From positions 1 through 64,000 of the forward strand of contig NZ_CAJYPS010000002.1 of assembly GCF_913777145.1 (NCBI RefSeq): a DNA stretch of 64,000 bases. The letters are read 5' to 3'. The notes under the pieces were generated by a model that was not told where the DNA came from, ran no database searches, and saw only the letters and a program-made list of their open reading frames with translations. Of this stretch, positions 8,251 through 16,907 are shown piece by piece. The translations under genes and the position numbers were made by a program. How positions within the stretch are numbered: position 1 is the stretch's first letter; each line of letters begins with the position of its first letter. Source of the DNA: an uncultured Roseateles sp. Lineage in GTDB: Bacteria; Pseudomonadota; Gammaproteobacteria; Burkholderiales; Burkholderiaceae_C.

Positions 8251-8817
8251 GTGAGTCGATTCGCCCCCCCGTCCCTGCACCTCCCTCAACGCCGAACACT
8301 GCTGCGCCTGCTCGCTGCCGGGGCGCTGGGCAGCGGCCTGGGCGCGCATGCCGAAGAGGGCCTGCTGCGCCGGCCCTGGCCGCGCGGCCACAAGCTGCCG
8401 TCGCTGGACCTGCCCGGCCTGGACGGCCATCCCGGCTGGCGCCCGGCCGACACACGCGGCCGCGTCACGCTGCTGAACTTCTGGGCCAGCTGGTGCGAGC
8501 CCTGCCGGGCCGAGATGCCCTCGCTGCAGCAACTGGCCGAGCAGCGCGCCGACGAAGGCCTGAGCGTGGTGGCGGTGAACTTCCGGGATTCGGAAGCTAC
8601 GATTCGGCGCTTTCTGGCCGCCAACCCGCTGCGCTTGCCGCTGCTGCGCGACGTCGACGGCGCCACCGCCAAGGGCCTGGGTGTGAGCATCTTCCCCAGC
8701 ACGCTGGCGCTGGCACGCGATGGCCGACCGGCCTTCGTGCTGGTGGGCGCCACCGACTGGAGCACCGACCCGGCCCGCGGCTGGATCACCGAGCTGCTGC
8801 GGACGCGCCCGGCCTGA
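8251..8817 (+). CDS. TlpA-family thiol-disulfide oxidoreductase, exported
   Basis: A thioredoxin-fold protein with the active-site motif FWASWCEPCRAEMPSLQQL, typical of TlpA/ResA-type periplasmic reductases. A twin-arginine-like stretch (QRRTLLRLLAAGALG) ending in AHA suggests export. A GTG at 8251 (188 residues) puts the signal near the N-terminus; an in-frame ATG at 8176 would add an implausible 25 residues, and neither has a clear ribosome-binding site. These proteins keep periplasmic cysteines reduced for cytochrome c maturation or specific partners. The transglutaminase-like and MerT/MerP-like genes downstream on the same strand are all exported or membrane proteins with key cysteines. 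Confidence 0.85.
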   Translation: MSRFAPPSLHLPQRRTLLRLLAAGALGSGLGAHAEEGLLRRPWPRGHKLPSLDLPGLDGHPGWRPADTRGRVTLLNFWASWCEPCRAEMPSLQQLAEQRADEGLSVVAVNFRDSEATIRRFLAANPLRLPLLRDVDGATAKGLGVSIFPSTLALARDGRPAFVLVGATDWSTDPARGWITELLRTRPA

Positions 8818-8840
8818 ACCGATTTCCTCCGAGGAGTTCC

Positions 8841-9956
8841 ATGTCTGATCTGCAACGTCGCCAACTGCTGCAATCCGCGCTGCTTGCCGGTGTCTCCACG
8901 CTGGGCCTGAGTGGCCTGGCCCGTGCTCAGGAGCAGCGCCGCTTCGAGCCGCGCGCCGGCGAGTGGCGCAGCTTCGAAGTCACCACCACAGTGACGCTGC
9001 GCGACGCCCAGGGAGACGCCACCGTCTGGCTGCCCGTGCCCTCGCTGGACACGCCCTGGCAGCGCACGCTGGACACCAGCTGGACCAGCAACGGCGGCGA
9101 GCTGAGCCTGAGCGCCGACGGCGACACCGGCGCCAAGCTGCTGGTGGGCCGCTTCAAGGCCGGCGGCCCCGCGCCCAGCGTGGTGCTGACCACCCGCATC
9201 CAGACCCAGAACCGCTCGGTGGACTGGGCCGCCCGCCCCACCGGCCCGGCCCCCGACCCGGCCGACCTGCGCCGCTGGATCGCGCCCAGCGAGCTGATCA
9301 GCACCGATGGCATCGTGCGCAAGGTCGCACAGCAGATCGTCTCCGGCGCCCGCAACGACCGCGAGAAGGTGCAGCGCATCTACGACTGGGTGGTGGTGTC
9401 CACCTACCGCGAGCCCAAGGTGCGCGGCTGCGGCGTGGGCGACATCAAGACCATGCTGGAGACCAACAACCTCAGCGGCAAGTGCGCCGACATCAACGCG
9501 CTGTTCGTGGGCCTGTGCCGCGCGGCCGGCATCCCGGCGCGCGACATCTACGGCGTGCGCCTGGTGCCCAGCGCCTTCGGCTATCGCGAGCTGGGCGCCA
9601 ACCCGGCCAGCCTCAAGGGCGCGCAGCACTGCCGCGCCGAGGTCTACCTGAAGGAGCATGGCTGGGTCGCGATGGACCCAGCCGACGTCACCAAGGTGAT
9701 GCGCCAGGAGACGCCCGAGTGGATCAAGGACGCCGGCCACCCGCTGGTGGTGCCGGTGCGCAAGGCGCTGTTCGGCAGCTGGGAAGGCAACTGGATGGGC
9801 TACAACAGCGCCAGCGACCTCAAGCTGCCCGGCGCCAAGCAGGCCAAGCTGGGCTTCTTCATGTACCCGCAGGCCGAGGTGGCCGGCGTGGCGCGCGACC
9901 CCTACGCGCCCGACGACTTCAGCTACCAGATCACGGCCAAGGAACTCAAGGCCTGA
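8841..9956 (+). CDS. Exported transglutaminase-like domain protein
   Basis: A 371-residue protein with a Tat-like signal (LQRRQLLQSALLAG, then LARAQ). The transglutaminase/protease core is visible as NLSGKCADINALFVGLCRAAG (nucleophilic Cys), HCRAEVYLKEHGWVAMDPAD (His and Asp). Family members act as cysteine peptidases, amidases or transamidases; the substrate here is unknown. A GGAG ribosome-binding site precedes the ATG, which is 23 bp after the TlpA-like gene. The N-terminal 120 residues form a separate beta-rich region often seen in bacterial members. It is followed by the MerT-like gene after 5 bp. Confidence 0.88.
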   Translation: MSDLQRRQLLQSALLAGVSTLGLSGLARAQEQRRFEPRAGEWRSFEVTTTVTLRDAQGDATVWLPVPSLDTPWQRTLDTSWTSNGGELSLSADGDTGAKLLVGRFKAGGPAPSVVLTTRIQTQNRSVDWAARPTGPAPDPADLRRWIAPSELISTDGIVRKVAQQIVSGARNDREKVQRIYDWVVVSTYREPKVRGCGVGDIKTMLETNNLSGKCADINALFVGLCRAAGIPARDIYGVRLVPSAFGYRELGANPASLKGAQHCRAEVYLKEHGWVAMDPADVTKVMRQETPEWIKDAGHPLVVPVRKALFGSWEGNWMGYNSASDLKLPGAKQAKLGFFMYPQAEVAGVARDPYAPDDFSYQITAKELKA

Positions 9957-9961
9957 CCCCC

Positions 9962-10339
9962 ATGGCCGCCAGCCCCTCGTCACCCGCCACCGGCCGCAGC
10001 GGCCCTGCGCTGGCGCTGGCCGGCCTGGCCGCGCTGCTGGCCTCCAGCTGCTGCGTGCTGCCACTGGTGCTGGTGCTGCTGGGCATCTCGGGCAGCTGGA
10101 TCAGCCGCTTGCGCGTGCTGGAGCCCTACTCCAACGCGCTGATCCTGCTGTCGCTGGCGGCGCTGGCGCTGGCCGCCTGGCAGATCTACCGGCCAGCCCG
10201 CCGCGCCGGCCAGGCCTGCGCCAGCGACGACGCGGCCTGCCAGGTCACGCGCGCCGGTGCGCGACGCTGGTTCTGGTGGGTCGCGCTGCTGGCCGCCATC
10301 CCGCTGCTGGTGCCGCTGGTGGCGCCGCTGTTCTATTGA
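9962..10339 (+). CDS. merT: MerT-like mercuric ion transporter
   Basis: A 125-residue inner-membrane protein with three hydrophobic segments. The first carries the vicinal pair C30-C31 (ASSCCVLPLVL) that defines MerT, and a second Cys pair in CASDDAAC lies in the loop before the last segment. MerT takes Hg(II) from periplasmic MerP into the cytoplasm. The gene is coupled to a MerP-like gene downstream, which supports the assignment, but no merR, merA or other mer gene is nearby, so the natural metal or thiol ligand may differ. Confidence 0.8.
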   Translation: MAASPSSPATGRSGPALALAGLAALLASSCCVLPLVLVLLGISGSWISRLRVLEPYSNALILLSLAALALAAWQIYRPARRAGQACASDDAACQVTRAGARRWFWWVALLAAIPLLVPLVAPLFY

Positions 10340-10349
10340 GGACTTGTTG

Positions 10350-10631
10350 ATGACACTCCGCCCCCTGCTGCTCGCCGGCCTGCTGGCGCTGGGCGCCGGC
10401 TCGGCCAGCGCCGCGATACGCCAGGTCACGCTGACCGTGCCCACCATGGACTGCGCCACCTGCCCGGTCACGATACGTGTCGCGCTGCTCAAGGTGCCCG
10501 GCGTCAGCAAGGCCGTGGTGAGCTATGCGCGCCGCGAGGCCAAGGTCACCTTCGACGACAGCAAGGCCGACGTGGCCGCGCTGACCCGCGCCACCGAAGG
10601 CGCGGGCTACCCGTCCTTCCTGGCGGACTGA
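10350..10631 (+). CDS. merP: MerP-like periplasmic metal-binding protein
   Basis: A 93-residue protein with a cleavable signal peptide (to about SASA) and a single heavy-metal-associated fold. The metal site is MDCATC (C35, C38) followed by VTIRVALLKVPGV, the arrangement of MerP (GMTCxxC, then KALxKVxGV), though Asp replaces the usual Thr of GMTC. It would scavenge Hg(II) in the periplasm for MerT, whose gene ends 10 bp upstream. Downstream is a compound palindrome and then the convergent trxC gene. Confidence 0.85.
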   Translation: MTLRPLLLAGLLALGAGSASAAIRQVTLTVPTMDCATCPVTIRVALLKVPGVSKAVVSYARREAKVTFDDSKADVAALTRATEGAGYPSFLAD

Positions 10632-10643
10632 GCGCCGCCCAGG

Positions 10644-10696
10644 GCTTGAGAGGTTTTCGGGCGCGCCCGAAAGGCGCGTCAAAACGCCTCTCAAGC
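10644..10696. terminator. Compound palindrome between convergent merP and trxC
   Basis: An outer perfect 10-bp inverted repeat (GCTTGAGAGG at 10644-10653, CCTCTCAAGC at 10687-10696) encloses a perfect 18-bp palindrome TTTCGGGCGCGCCCGAAA (10655-10672). TTTT follows the left outer arm and AAAA precedes the right one. It fills the gap between the two convergent genes, so a bidirectional terminator is the simplest reading, but the nested design is unusual. Confidence 0.6.
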
Positions 10697-10698
10697 GC

Positions 10699-11121
10699 TC
10701 AGGCCAGCGCCTGGTCCACCCAGGCGCTGAGCTGGGCCGCCGACATCGCGCCGCTCTGGCGCGCCACCTCGCGGCCACCCACGAACAGCAGCGTCGTCGG
10801 GATGCTGCGGATGTGCAGGCCCTGGCTGGCCGCCGGCGCCGCATCGCTGTCCACCTTCACGAAACGCAGCTCGGGCCGCGACGCGGCCAACTGCTCATAC
10901 TGCGGCGCATAGGCGCGGCAGGGGCCGCACCAGGCGGCCCAGAAGTCCACCAGCACCGGCGCCTCCGTGCCCTCCAGATAGGGCGCCAGCGACGCGTCGG
11001 TCAGCGCCACCGGCTTGTGCGGCGCCACCTCGCGGCCACAGCTGCCGCAGCTGGGGTGTTCGGCCAGACGGTCTTCCGGCACGCGATTGCGGGTGCCACA
11101 GTGGGGGCAGACGAGCAGCAT
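10699..11121 (-). CDS. trxC: Thioredoxin 2 (TrxC)
   Basis: A 140-residue thioredoxin with the N-terminal zinc-finger cysteines of TrxC (C5, C8, C25, C28) and the active site WCGPC (C65-C68) in the segment VLVDFWAAWCGPCRAYAP. It reduces cytosolic disulfides and is usually linked to oxidative stress defence. The ATG at 11121 follows a GAGGA ribosome-binding site and starts directly with the zinc domain; an upstream in-frame extension of 11 codons has no family similarity. It is convergent with the MerT/MerP-like pair. Confidence 0.95.
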   Translation of the reverse strand: MLLVCPHCGTRNRVPEDRLAEHPSCGSCGREVAPHKPVALTDASLAPYLEGTEAPVLVDFWAAWCGPCRAYAPQYEQLAASRPELRFVKVDSDAAPAASQGLHIRSIPTTLLFVGGREVARQSGAMSAAQLSAWVDQALA

Positions 11122-11172
11122 CTTGGAGTCCTCGGGATGACGGCTCCCACACATCGGGCCCGGCGGCCGGAA

Positions 11173-11781
11173 TTAAAGAGCCGGCCCCTGCAAGGCGCGA
11201 TGGATCAGCAGCGACGCATGGGCGTCATTCGCCGCGTACTGCAATTGCTGCGGGCTCAGCGTGGGGCTGGCCCAGTTGGACGTGGTGACCTTGCGCGACT
11301 TGGGCAGGCGCCGCCCCAGCACGATGGCGACCGCGGTCTTGAGCCCCACCGCCTGCTGGTAGCCCAGGCGCCGCACGCTGTGCGACAGGTCGATGGACTG
11401 GCCCAGCCTCAGGCCCAGGCGGCGCTGCAGCAGCGGCCGGTCCGAGCTGAGACCGAAGCCCACCTTGACGATCTCGTCCGACTCGATCACCGCGGCCAGA
11501 AAGGCCTCCAGGCCCGGCGTGGCCAGCTGCACGATGAAGGCCTGGTCCACGGTGGCGAACTGCACCACATGCGGCCCGGTCTGCGGCGCCCCGGCCGCGA
11601 ACACCGGCTTGCTCTCGGTGTCGAAGCCCACATGCACGGCCGCGCGCAGCGCCTGCTCGGCGGCGGCCAGCTGCTCGGGCTGGCTCAGCACCTGGATGCG
11701 GCTCAGCGGCAGCGCCTCATAGGGCGGCAGCGCCGCGATCTGCTCGTTGGTGGGCCGCGGCAGCGGCGTGGGAGAAGGCAT
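11173..11781 (-). CDS. 3'-5' exonuclease, RNase D-like (DEDD superfamily)
   Basis: A 202-residue single-domain exonuclease. Exonuclease motifs are visible: motif I VGFDTESKP (Asp and Glu), a motif II region around IVKVGFGLSSD, and motif III YAANDAHASLLIH with its Asp near the C-terminus. No HRDC domain follows, so it is shorter than RNase D and like the stand-alone 3'-5' exonucleases. It would trim RNA or DNA 3' ends with two metal ions. It is upstream of trxC on the same strand; co-transcription is possible but the genes have no shared function. Confidence 0.85.
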   Translation of the reverse strand: MPSPTPLPRPTNEQIAALPPYEALPLSRIQVLSQPEQLAAAEQALRAAVHVGFDTESKPVFAAGAPQTGPHVVQFATVDQAFIVQLATPGLEAFLAAVIESDEIVKVGFGLSSDRPLLQRRLGLRLGQSIDLSHSVRRLGYQQAVGLKTAVAIVLGRRLPKSRKVTTSNWASPTLSPQQLQYAANDAHASLLIHRALQGPAL

Positions 11782-11872
11782 CGCGGCAGTATGCCCCGGG
11801 GTGGCCGCACGCCGACACGCCCGCCACGCGCCACTTCACTACAGTGGGCAGCCCACGCCCCGCGAGCACGTC

Positions 11873-12337
11873 ATGACCCCACTCTTCAAGAAGCTGAACC
11901 TCGGCGCCGCGCAGGAGATTCATGTGCTGGACGCCCCCGCCTCCTTCGAGCCCGAGTTGGCTGCACTGAGCGGCGTGCGCGTCATGCGCGCCGCCCACGG
12001 CCCCGTCACCTTCGCACTCGCCTTCGTGAAGACGCTGGCCGAGGTGGAACAGGCCACCCAGCGCCTCACCGCACAGGCCGCGGCGGACGCCACGCTGTGG
12101 ATGGTCTACCCCAAGGGCACGTCCAAGGCCTACCGCTGCGAGTTCAACCGCGACACCGGCTGGGCCGCGCTGGGCCAGGCCGGCTACGAGCCGGTGCGCC
12201 AGGTTGCGATAGACGCCGACTGGTCTGCGCTGCGCTTTCGCCAGGTGGCGCACATCAAGACCATGAGGCGCGATCCGGCCGGGGCGATCTCGGCCGAGGG
12301 GCGGGAGAAGGCGAAGGAGCGCGGGGCTGGCCGCTAG
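11873..12337 (+). CDS. Conserved small protein of unknown function
   Basis: A 154-residue cytosolic protein without signal or membrane segment. The central WMVYPKGTSKAYRCEFNRDTGW and later VAIDADWSALRFRQVAHIKTM segments are reminiscent of a widespread conserved-hypothetical family of about 150 residues; I cannot attach a function. It starts at the ATG of 11873. Its last four bases overlap the end of the convergent GFA-family gene. Confidence 0.75.
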   Translation: MTPLFKKLNLGAAQEIHVLDAPASFEPELAALSGVRVMRAAHGPVTFALAFVKTLAEVEQATQRLTAQAAADATLWMVYPKGTSKAYRCEFNRDTGWAALGQAGYEPVRQVAIDADWSALRFRQVAHIKTMRRDPAGAISAEGREKAKERGAGR

Positions 12338-12717
12338 GTCTCGCCGTTTGACGGCAGCTCGTCAAAGAACTCCCACGTCTCAGCACCATCGAAGCGCCGC
12401 ACGCGGACGGACGCGATGAGCGCCGGGTCGAAGTTGCCGAGGTGAACCCCGTGCCTGGCACCTGCCTGCGGCGCTATCGGTTCCCAGTGCGTGACGCAGC
12501 CGCAGGTTCGGCAGCGAATGGTTCTGAGCGTGCGGTCACCCTGGACGTACGCGCTCGTGTTCTCAGGATGCCCCTCGATCTCGACGGTCCCGAATTCGAA
12601 GTAGACCCACGGCCCGCCGATTCGGCGGCAAAGCGAGCAATTGCACAAGGTCGCCACGTCGGGCGTTGAGGGCAGCGTCAACCGGACGGCGCCGCAGTGG
12701 CAGGAACCTTGGCGCAT
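12334..12717 (-). CDS. GFA-family zinc protein (glutathione-dependent formaldehyde-activating-like)
   Basis: A 127-residue protein with the Cys clusters of the GFA family: SCHCGAV (C6, C8), CNCSLC (C25, C27, C30) and CRTCGC (C69, C72, C74), which bind zinc. Family members bind or activate S-hydroxymethylglutathione in some species, but most have no proven function. The gene follows the integron remnant in the same orientation as its cassettes, and GFA proteins are common integron-cassette cargo. No attC was found after its stop, so it may be a cassette that lost its site or plain chromosomal sequence. Confidence 0.88.
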   Translation of the reverse strand: MRQGSCHCGAVRLTLPSTPDVATLCNCSLCRRIGGPWVYFEFGTVEIEGHPENTSAYVQGDRTLRTIRCRTCGCVTHWEPIAPQAGARHGVHLGNFDPALIASVRVRRFDGAETWEFFDELPSNGET

Positions 12718-12752
12718 GGGGGACGGCTCCAGAAGATTTCGCTATTCGTTAT

Positions 12753-12825
12753 TCAGCAGCGACGCTGCTTTCGAGCAGACGCGGCGCGCGGGGGCTGGCG
12801 TTCAAATTCAGCGGCGCCGTTAGGC
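12753..12825 (-). repeat. Partial attC site (5' core box only)
   Basis: On the minus strand a perfect core box GCCTAAC (12819-12825, fitting RYYYAAC) is followed by GC-rich dyad sequence, as at the start of an integron attC. The matching 3' box GTTRRRY is absent before the GFA gene, so the site appears truncated or degenerate. The DUF4279 reading frame runs through it to a stop at 12753. Confidence 0.45.
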
Positions 12826-13271
12826 ATCCGCTGGAATGCAGAGTTAGCCGGCATTTTTTGGCCTGCCCAGATGGTCATACGAACATCGATTCCCAACGAG
12901 GCTAGATCCTTCTGGAAGCCGGGCGTCAGTTCAACCAACGCCACGCCGGAGACGCTGATGAAACAGGCCAGCACAAAATGGCAGCCAAGCTCTTGAAGCG
13001 CGCGAATTTCGGTTGTTCGAGGTTCCAGAAGATCAACCCAGATTTGAAGCTGCGGCGTAAACGGGTCATCTTCGTGCCCGCCGGGTAAGTGCTTCTTCCA
13101 ACAGCCCCATTCGTGCAGGCCGTCAACTGCTCGCTTGGCGTCGCCCCGTTGCCAGCTACTGTCGGGCTCGATTCCGAGGGCTGTGGATACGTCGGAAGGC
13201 TTGAGGTTGCTACCCGTGACAACCAGGCTGACGCTACTTGCGAACTCGCGATTGGAGACGTTCTCGGCCAC
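12753..13271 (-). CDS. DUF4279-family protein, integron cassette 2
   Basis: A 172-residue protein recognised as DUF4279 by its N-terminal VSLVVTGSNLKPSDVSTALGIEPDSSW and the later ALQELGCHF and VELTPGFQKDLASLGIDV segments. The function of the family is unknown; members are frequent in integron cassettes and polymorphic-toxin neighbourhoods as possible immunity proteins. The GTG start at 13271 lies 4 bp after the attC of the preceding cassette, and the last 25 or so codons are encoded inside the following partial attC, both typical of cassette genes. Base composition is visibly less GC-rich than the flanks. Confidence 0.8.
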   Translation of the reverse strand: MAENVSNREFASSVSLVVTGSNLKPSDVSTALGIEPDSSWQRGDAKRAVDGLHEWGCWKKHLPGGHEDDPFTPQLQIWVDLLEPRTTEIRALQELGCHFVLACFISVSGVALVELTPGFQKDLASLGIDVRMTIWAGQKMPANSAFQRMPNGAAEFERQPPRAASARKQRRC

Positions 13272-13274
13272 GCT

Positions 13275-13351
13275 GGCTAACGTTCGAAATGAGCGGCGGC
13301 TTGGGCTGGCGCAGCCAGCTCAAGTACGTCCGCTCGATGGAGGGGTTGGCC
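13275..13351 (-). repeat. Integron attC recombination site
   Basis: A 77-bp imperfect dyad. On the minus strand it begins GGCCAAC (13351-13345) and ends GTTAGCC (13281-13275), near-matches to the RYYYAAC and GTTRRRY core boxes and complementary to each other at all but one position. Inside, GAGCGG and CCGCTC pair to form the inner stem, with the typical extrahelical CCATC/TTTCGAA stretches between. It begins 2 bp after the stop of one minus-strand gene and ends 4 bp before the start of the next. Confidence 0.85.
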
Positions 13352-13352
13352 A

Positions 13353-14018
13353 TCACCGCTCGGGCAGGCTAAATGGGTTGCCCATTACCGCTGTTTCGAA
13401 CAACCGGAATTTCGCTTGTTCGATCGGAAGGCCGGGGTACTCCTTTGCCACCACCTCTAGATACTTCGAGAAATCTTCCCTCTCTTCCGAATAGTAGCGC
13501 CACGGCATTGGCGCTTGAGCGCAATCGAGAGCGAAGTGCCCGATGTAGACGACCTCGCCTGCGGCAATCGAAAAGCTGCCCGCTCTTGATTGGCCATCTG
13601 AGACCAGTGTCGTGCGATCGCCGCTGAAGTAGCCGACCTGCGACATCGATTTCGCCGCCTTGATCTTGTAGCTGCTGAGGAGGTACTCACCGGGCTCGAC
13701 GATCAGTGCGAAGTTCACGAACCCTTGTTTCGCGGGCAACCACGATCTGTCTTCGATTTGGACGTCGGGCTTGTCAGACGCACGTTTTTCGGAGCCCGCA
13801 CGATCGAAGCCCAGGCTTTGCAACTGCGCGTTCTCAAACGCGCCACACTTCCAACGGCGAGCCCAGTTGGCGGATACGAGGACGAGGGCCTTGTCCTTGG
13901 CTACCGCCTCATATGCCGAGAGTGAGAACGGCACTGCCACGTCTCCTGCTGACGCAGCGGCGCAGCCAAGAAAAGCGAACATTCCAAGGGCCGCTGTTCG
14001 AAGGACGTTGGATGACAT
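13353..14018 (-). CDS. Exported protein of unknown function, integron cassette 1
   Basis: A 221-residue protein with an N-terminal signal sequence (LGMFAFLGCAAASAG); the Cys could also serve as a lipobox. I do not recognise the family. The mature part is soluble-looking, with a VNFALIVEPGEYLLSSYKI segment suggestive of a beta-sandwich. AGGGA lies 8 nt before the ATG at 14018. The gene sits exactly between the attI-like site (its start is 18 bp from the core) and an attC (2 bp after its stop), so it is the first cassette of the array. Codon use and GC content differ from the surrounding chromosome. Confidence 0.8.
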   Translation of the reverse strand: MSSNVLRTAALGMFAFLGCAAASAGDVAVPFSLSAYEAVAKDKALVLVSANWARRWKCGAFENAQLQSLGFDRAGSEKRASDKPDVQIEDRSWLPAKQGFVNFALIVEPGEYLLSSYKIKAAKSMSQVGYFSGDRTTLVSDGQSRAGSFSIAAGEVVYIGHFALDCAQAPMPWRYYSEEREDFSKYLEVVAKEYPGLPIEQAKFRLFETAVMGNPFSLPER

Positions 14019-14035
14019 AGGCGGTTCCCTGTGAC

Positions 14036-14094
14036 GGCTAACGTGTTTTAGGGAGGCCGCAGCTGCTGCATAACGCCGACGCTGTCCGCATAAC
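14036..14094 (-). other. attI: Integron attI site resembling attI1
   Basis: On the minus strand two GTTATGC repeats (14094-14088 and 14074-14068) are followed by GCAGC, then CCCTAAAACAC and the core GTTAGCC (14042-14036). This is the plan of class 1 attI1, where GTTATGG and GTTACGC repeats precede CCCTAAAACAAAGTTAGGC. The distance from the second repeat to the core is 32 bp here and 32 bp in attI1 as I recall it. The first cassette gene begins 18 bp later. No integrase gene is seen on the far side. Confidence 0.85.
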
Positions 14095-14301
14095 AACACC
14101 GCAGCACGCAGCCTCAAGCCCTTGATTCATCGGCGATTTATCCCAGCTTTCAGTCCCGCCCAGGGTACTAAAAAATCCGACAAAAGCGGCACGGGTTACA
14201 ACTGATCAAGAGCATCAAGACACCCAAACTCATGCGTCGGCAAAGCGGTCACCGGAGGCATTCATCCCCTGGCCAACAGCAGCCGCAGCCCAATGCCCAC
14301 C
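14095..14301. other. Non-coding gap where an integron integrase would be expected
   Basis: No convincing gene is present between the attI site and the glmS terminator. An integrase gene of about 1 kb normally starts within some 200 bp of attI, divergent from the cassettes; here only about 200 bp remain. A minus-strand frame at 14306-14262 ends LVGIGLRLLLARG, which resembles the extreme C-terminus of LysE-type transporters and may be a gene fossil. Confidence 0.5.
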
Positions 14302-14334
14302 AAAAAGCAGAAGAGGCCTTCCGGCCTCTTCTTC
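14302..14334 (-). terminator. Rho-independent terminator of glmS
   Basis: A perfect 9-bp stem GAAGAGGCC/GGCCTCTTC (14310-14318 and 14323-14331) with a 4-nt loop is followed on the minus strand by GCTTTTTG. It lies 41 bp beyond the glmS stop codon. Confidence 0.8.
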
Positions 14335-14374
14335 AATCGGTCCCCGACGGGCCTCAATGCCCAGTCGCCCCCAC

Positions 14375-16234
<1,860 letters not shown>

Positions 16235-16313
16235 GCTGGGCTCCTGGTTGGAATGGGCGTGATGCTAGGCGGCCCACCAAGAACGAAGCTTGCTCAATCA
16301 ATGATGATTTGAA

Positions 16314-16349
16314 TGAAAATTTCACCAAGCCAGCCGCTTGAAATTTTCA
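16314..16349. promoter_or_regulatory. Paired AT-rich palindromes, candidate Lrp/AsnC sites
   Basis: TGAAAATTTCA (16314-16324) and TGAAATTTTCA (16339-16349) are near-identical 11-bp palindromes with centres 25 bp apart, in an AT-rich patch between glmS and the Lrp-type gene. The second ends 18 bp before the regulator's ATG. Lrp/AsnC proteins bind such repeated AT-rich dyads and usually control their own gene, so this is a likely operator; control of glmS is possible but unproven. Confidence 0.55.
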
Positions 16350-16367
16350 GTCAAAATCAATCCTTAA

Positions 16368-16853
16368 ATGATTGATCTAGACGCCATCGACCTGCGCCTG
16401 CTGGACGCGCTGCAGACCGACGCCTCGCTGAGCAACCAGGATCTGGCGGCCCGCGTGGCGGTGTCGCCAGCCACCTGTTTGCGGCGCGTGAAGCGGCTGC
16501 TGGAGGCCGGCGTCATCGAGCGGCGCGTGGCCCTGTTGTCGCCCGACCGGCTGGGCGCGGGGCTGTCGGCCATCCTGGAGATCACGCTGGACCGCCAGGG
16601 CGCCGAGCTGCTGGACGCCTTCGAGGCGCGCGCGGTGGCCGAGCCCGCAGTGCAGCAATGCTGGCGCGTGTCGCCGGGGCCGGACTTCGTGCTGGTGGTG
16701 CAGGTGGCCGACATGCCGGCCTACCACGCGCTCACCCAGCGCCTGCTGACCAGCGACGCCAATGTGCGCAATGTGAAGGCCTTCTTCAGCGTGAAGCGGG
16801 CCAAGTTCGAGCCCCGGCTCACGCTGCCCGCCGAAACGAAACAGGCCTCCTGA
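16368..16853 (+). CDS. Lrp/AsnC-family transcriptional regulator
   Basis: A 161-residue regulator: N-terminal helix-turn-helix (DLRLLDALQTDASLSNQDLAARVAVSPATCLRRVKRL) and a C-terminal RAM ligand-binding domain (DFVLVVQVADMPAYHALTQRLL). Members respond to amino acids or other small ligands and wrap AT-rich DNA as octamers. There is no evident ribosome-binding site before the ATG. The two palindromes just upstream suggest autoregulation. The target genes are not evident, since the next gene is convergent. Confidence 0.92.
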   Translation: MIDLDAIDLRLLDALQTDASLSNQDLAARVAVSPATCLRRVKRLLEAGVIERRVALLSPDRLGAGLSAILEITLDRQGAELLDAFEARAVAEPAVQQCWRVSPGPDFVLVVQVADMPAYHALTQRLLTSDANVRNVKAFFSVKRAKFEPRLTLPAETKQAS

Positions 16854-16874
16854 GCCCGCTCGCGGCGGGTTCAG
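16850..16874. terminator. Hairpin at the end of the Lrp-type gene
   Basis: CTGAGCCCGC (16850-16859) and GCGGGTTCAG (16865-16874) can form a 10-bp stem with one G-T pair and a 5-nt loop overlapping the stop codon. It lies between convergent genes but has no T-run, so it is only a weak terminator candidate. Confidence 0.35.
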
Positions 16875-16907
16875 CAGGCCTGGTCGGCGCGGGCCGCGGC
16901 GCGGCGA

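Noticed and set aside
12447..12465. Plus-strand TGGCAC-like sequence resembling a sigma-54 promoter
   Set aside because: The -12 part is out of register (TGCG shifted by one) and it lies inside the GFA coding region with no suitable gene downstream.
14095..14230. Cassette promoter Pc or integrase promoter beside attI
   Set aside because: Several TTG-containing hexamers occur on the minus strand, but none has a convincing -10 partner at 16-18 bp.
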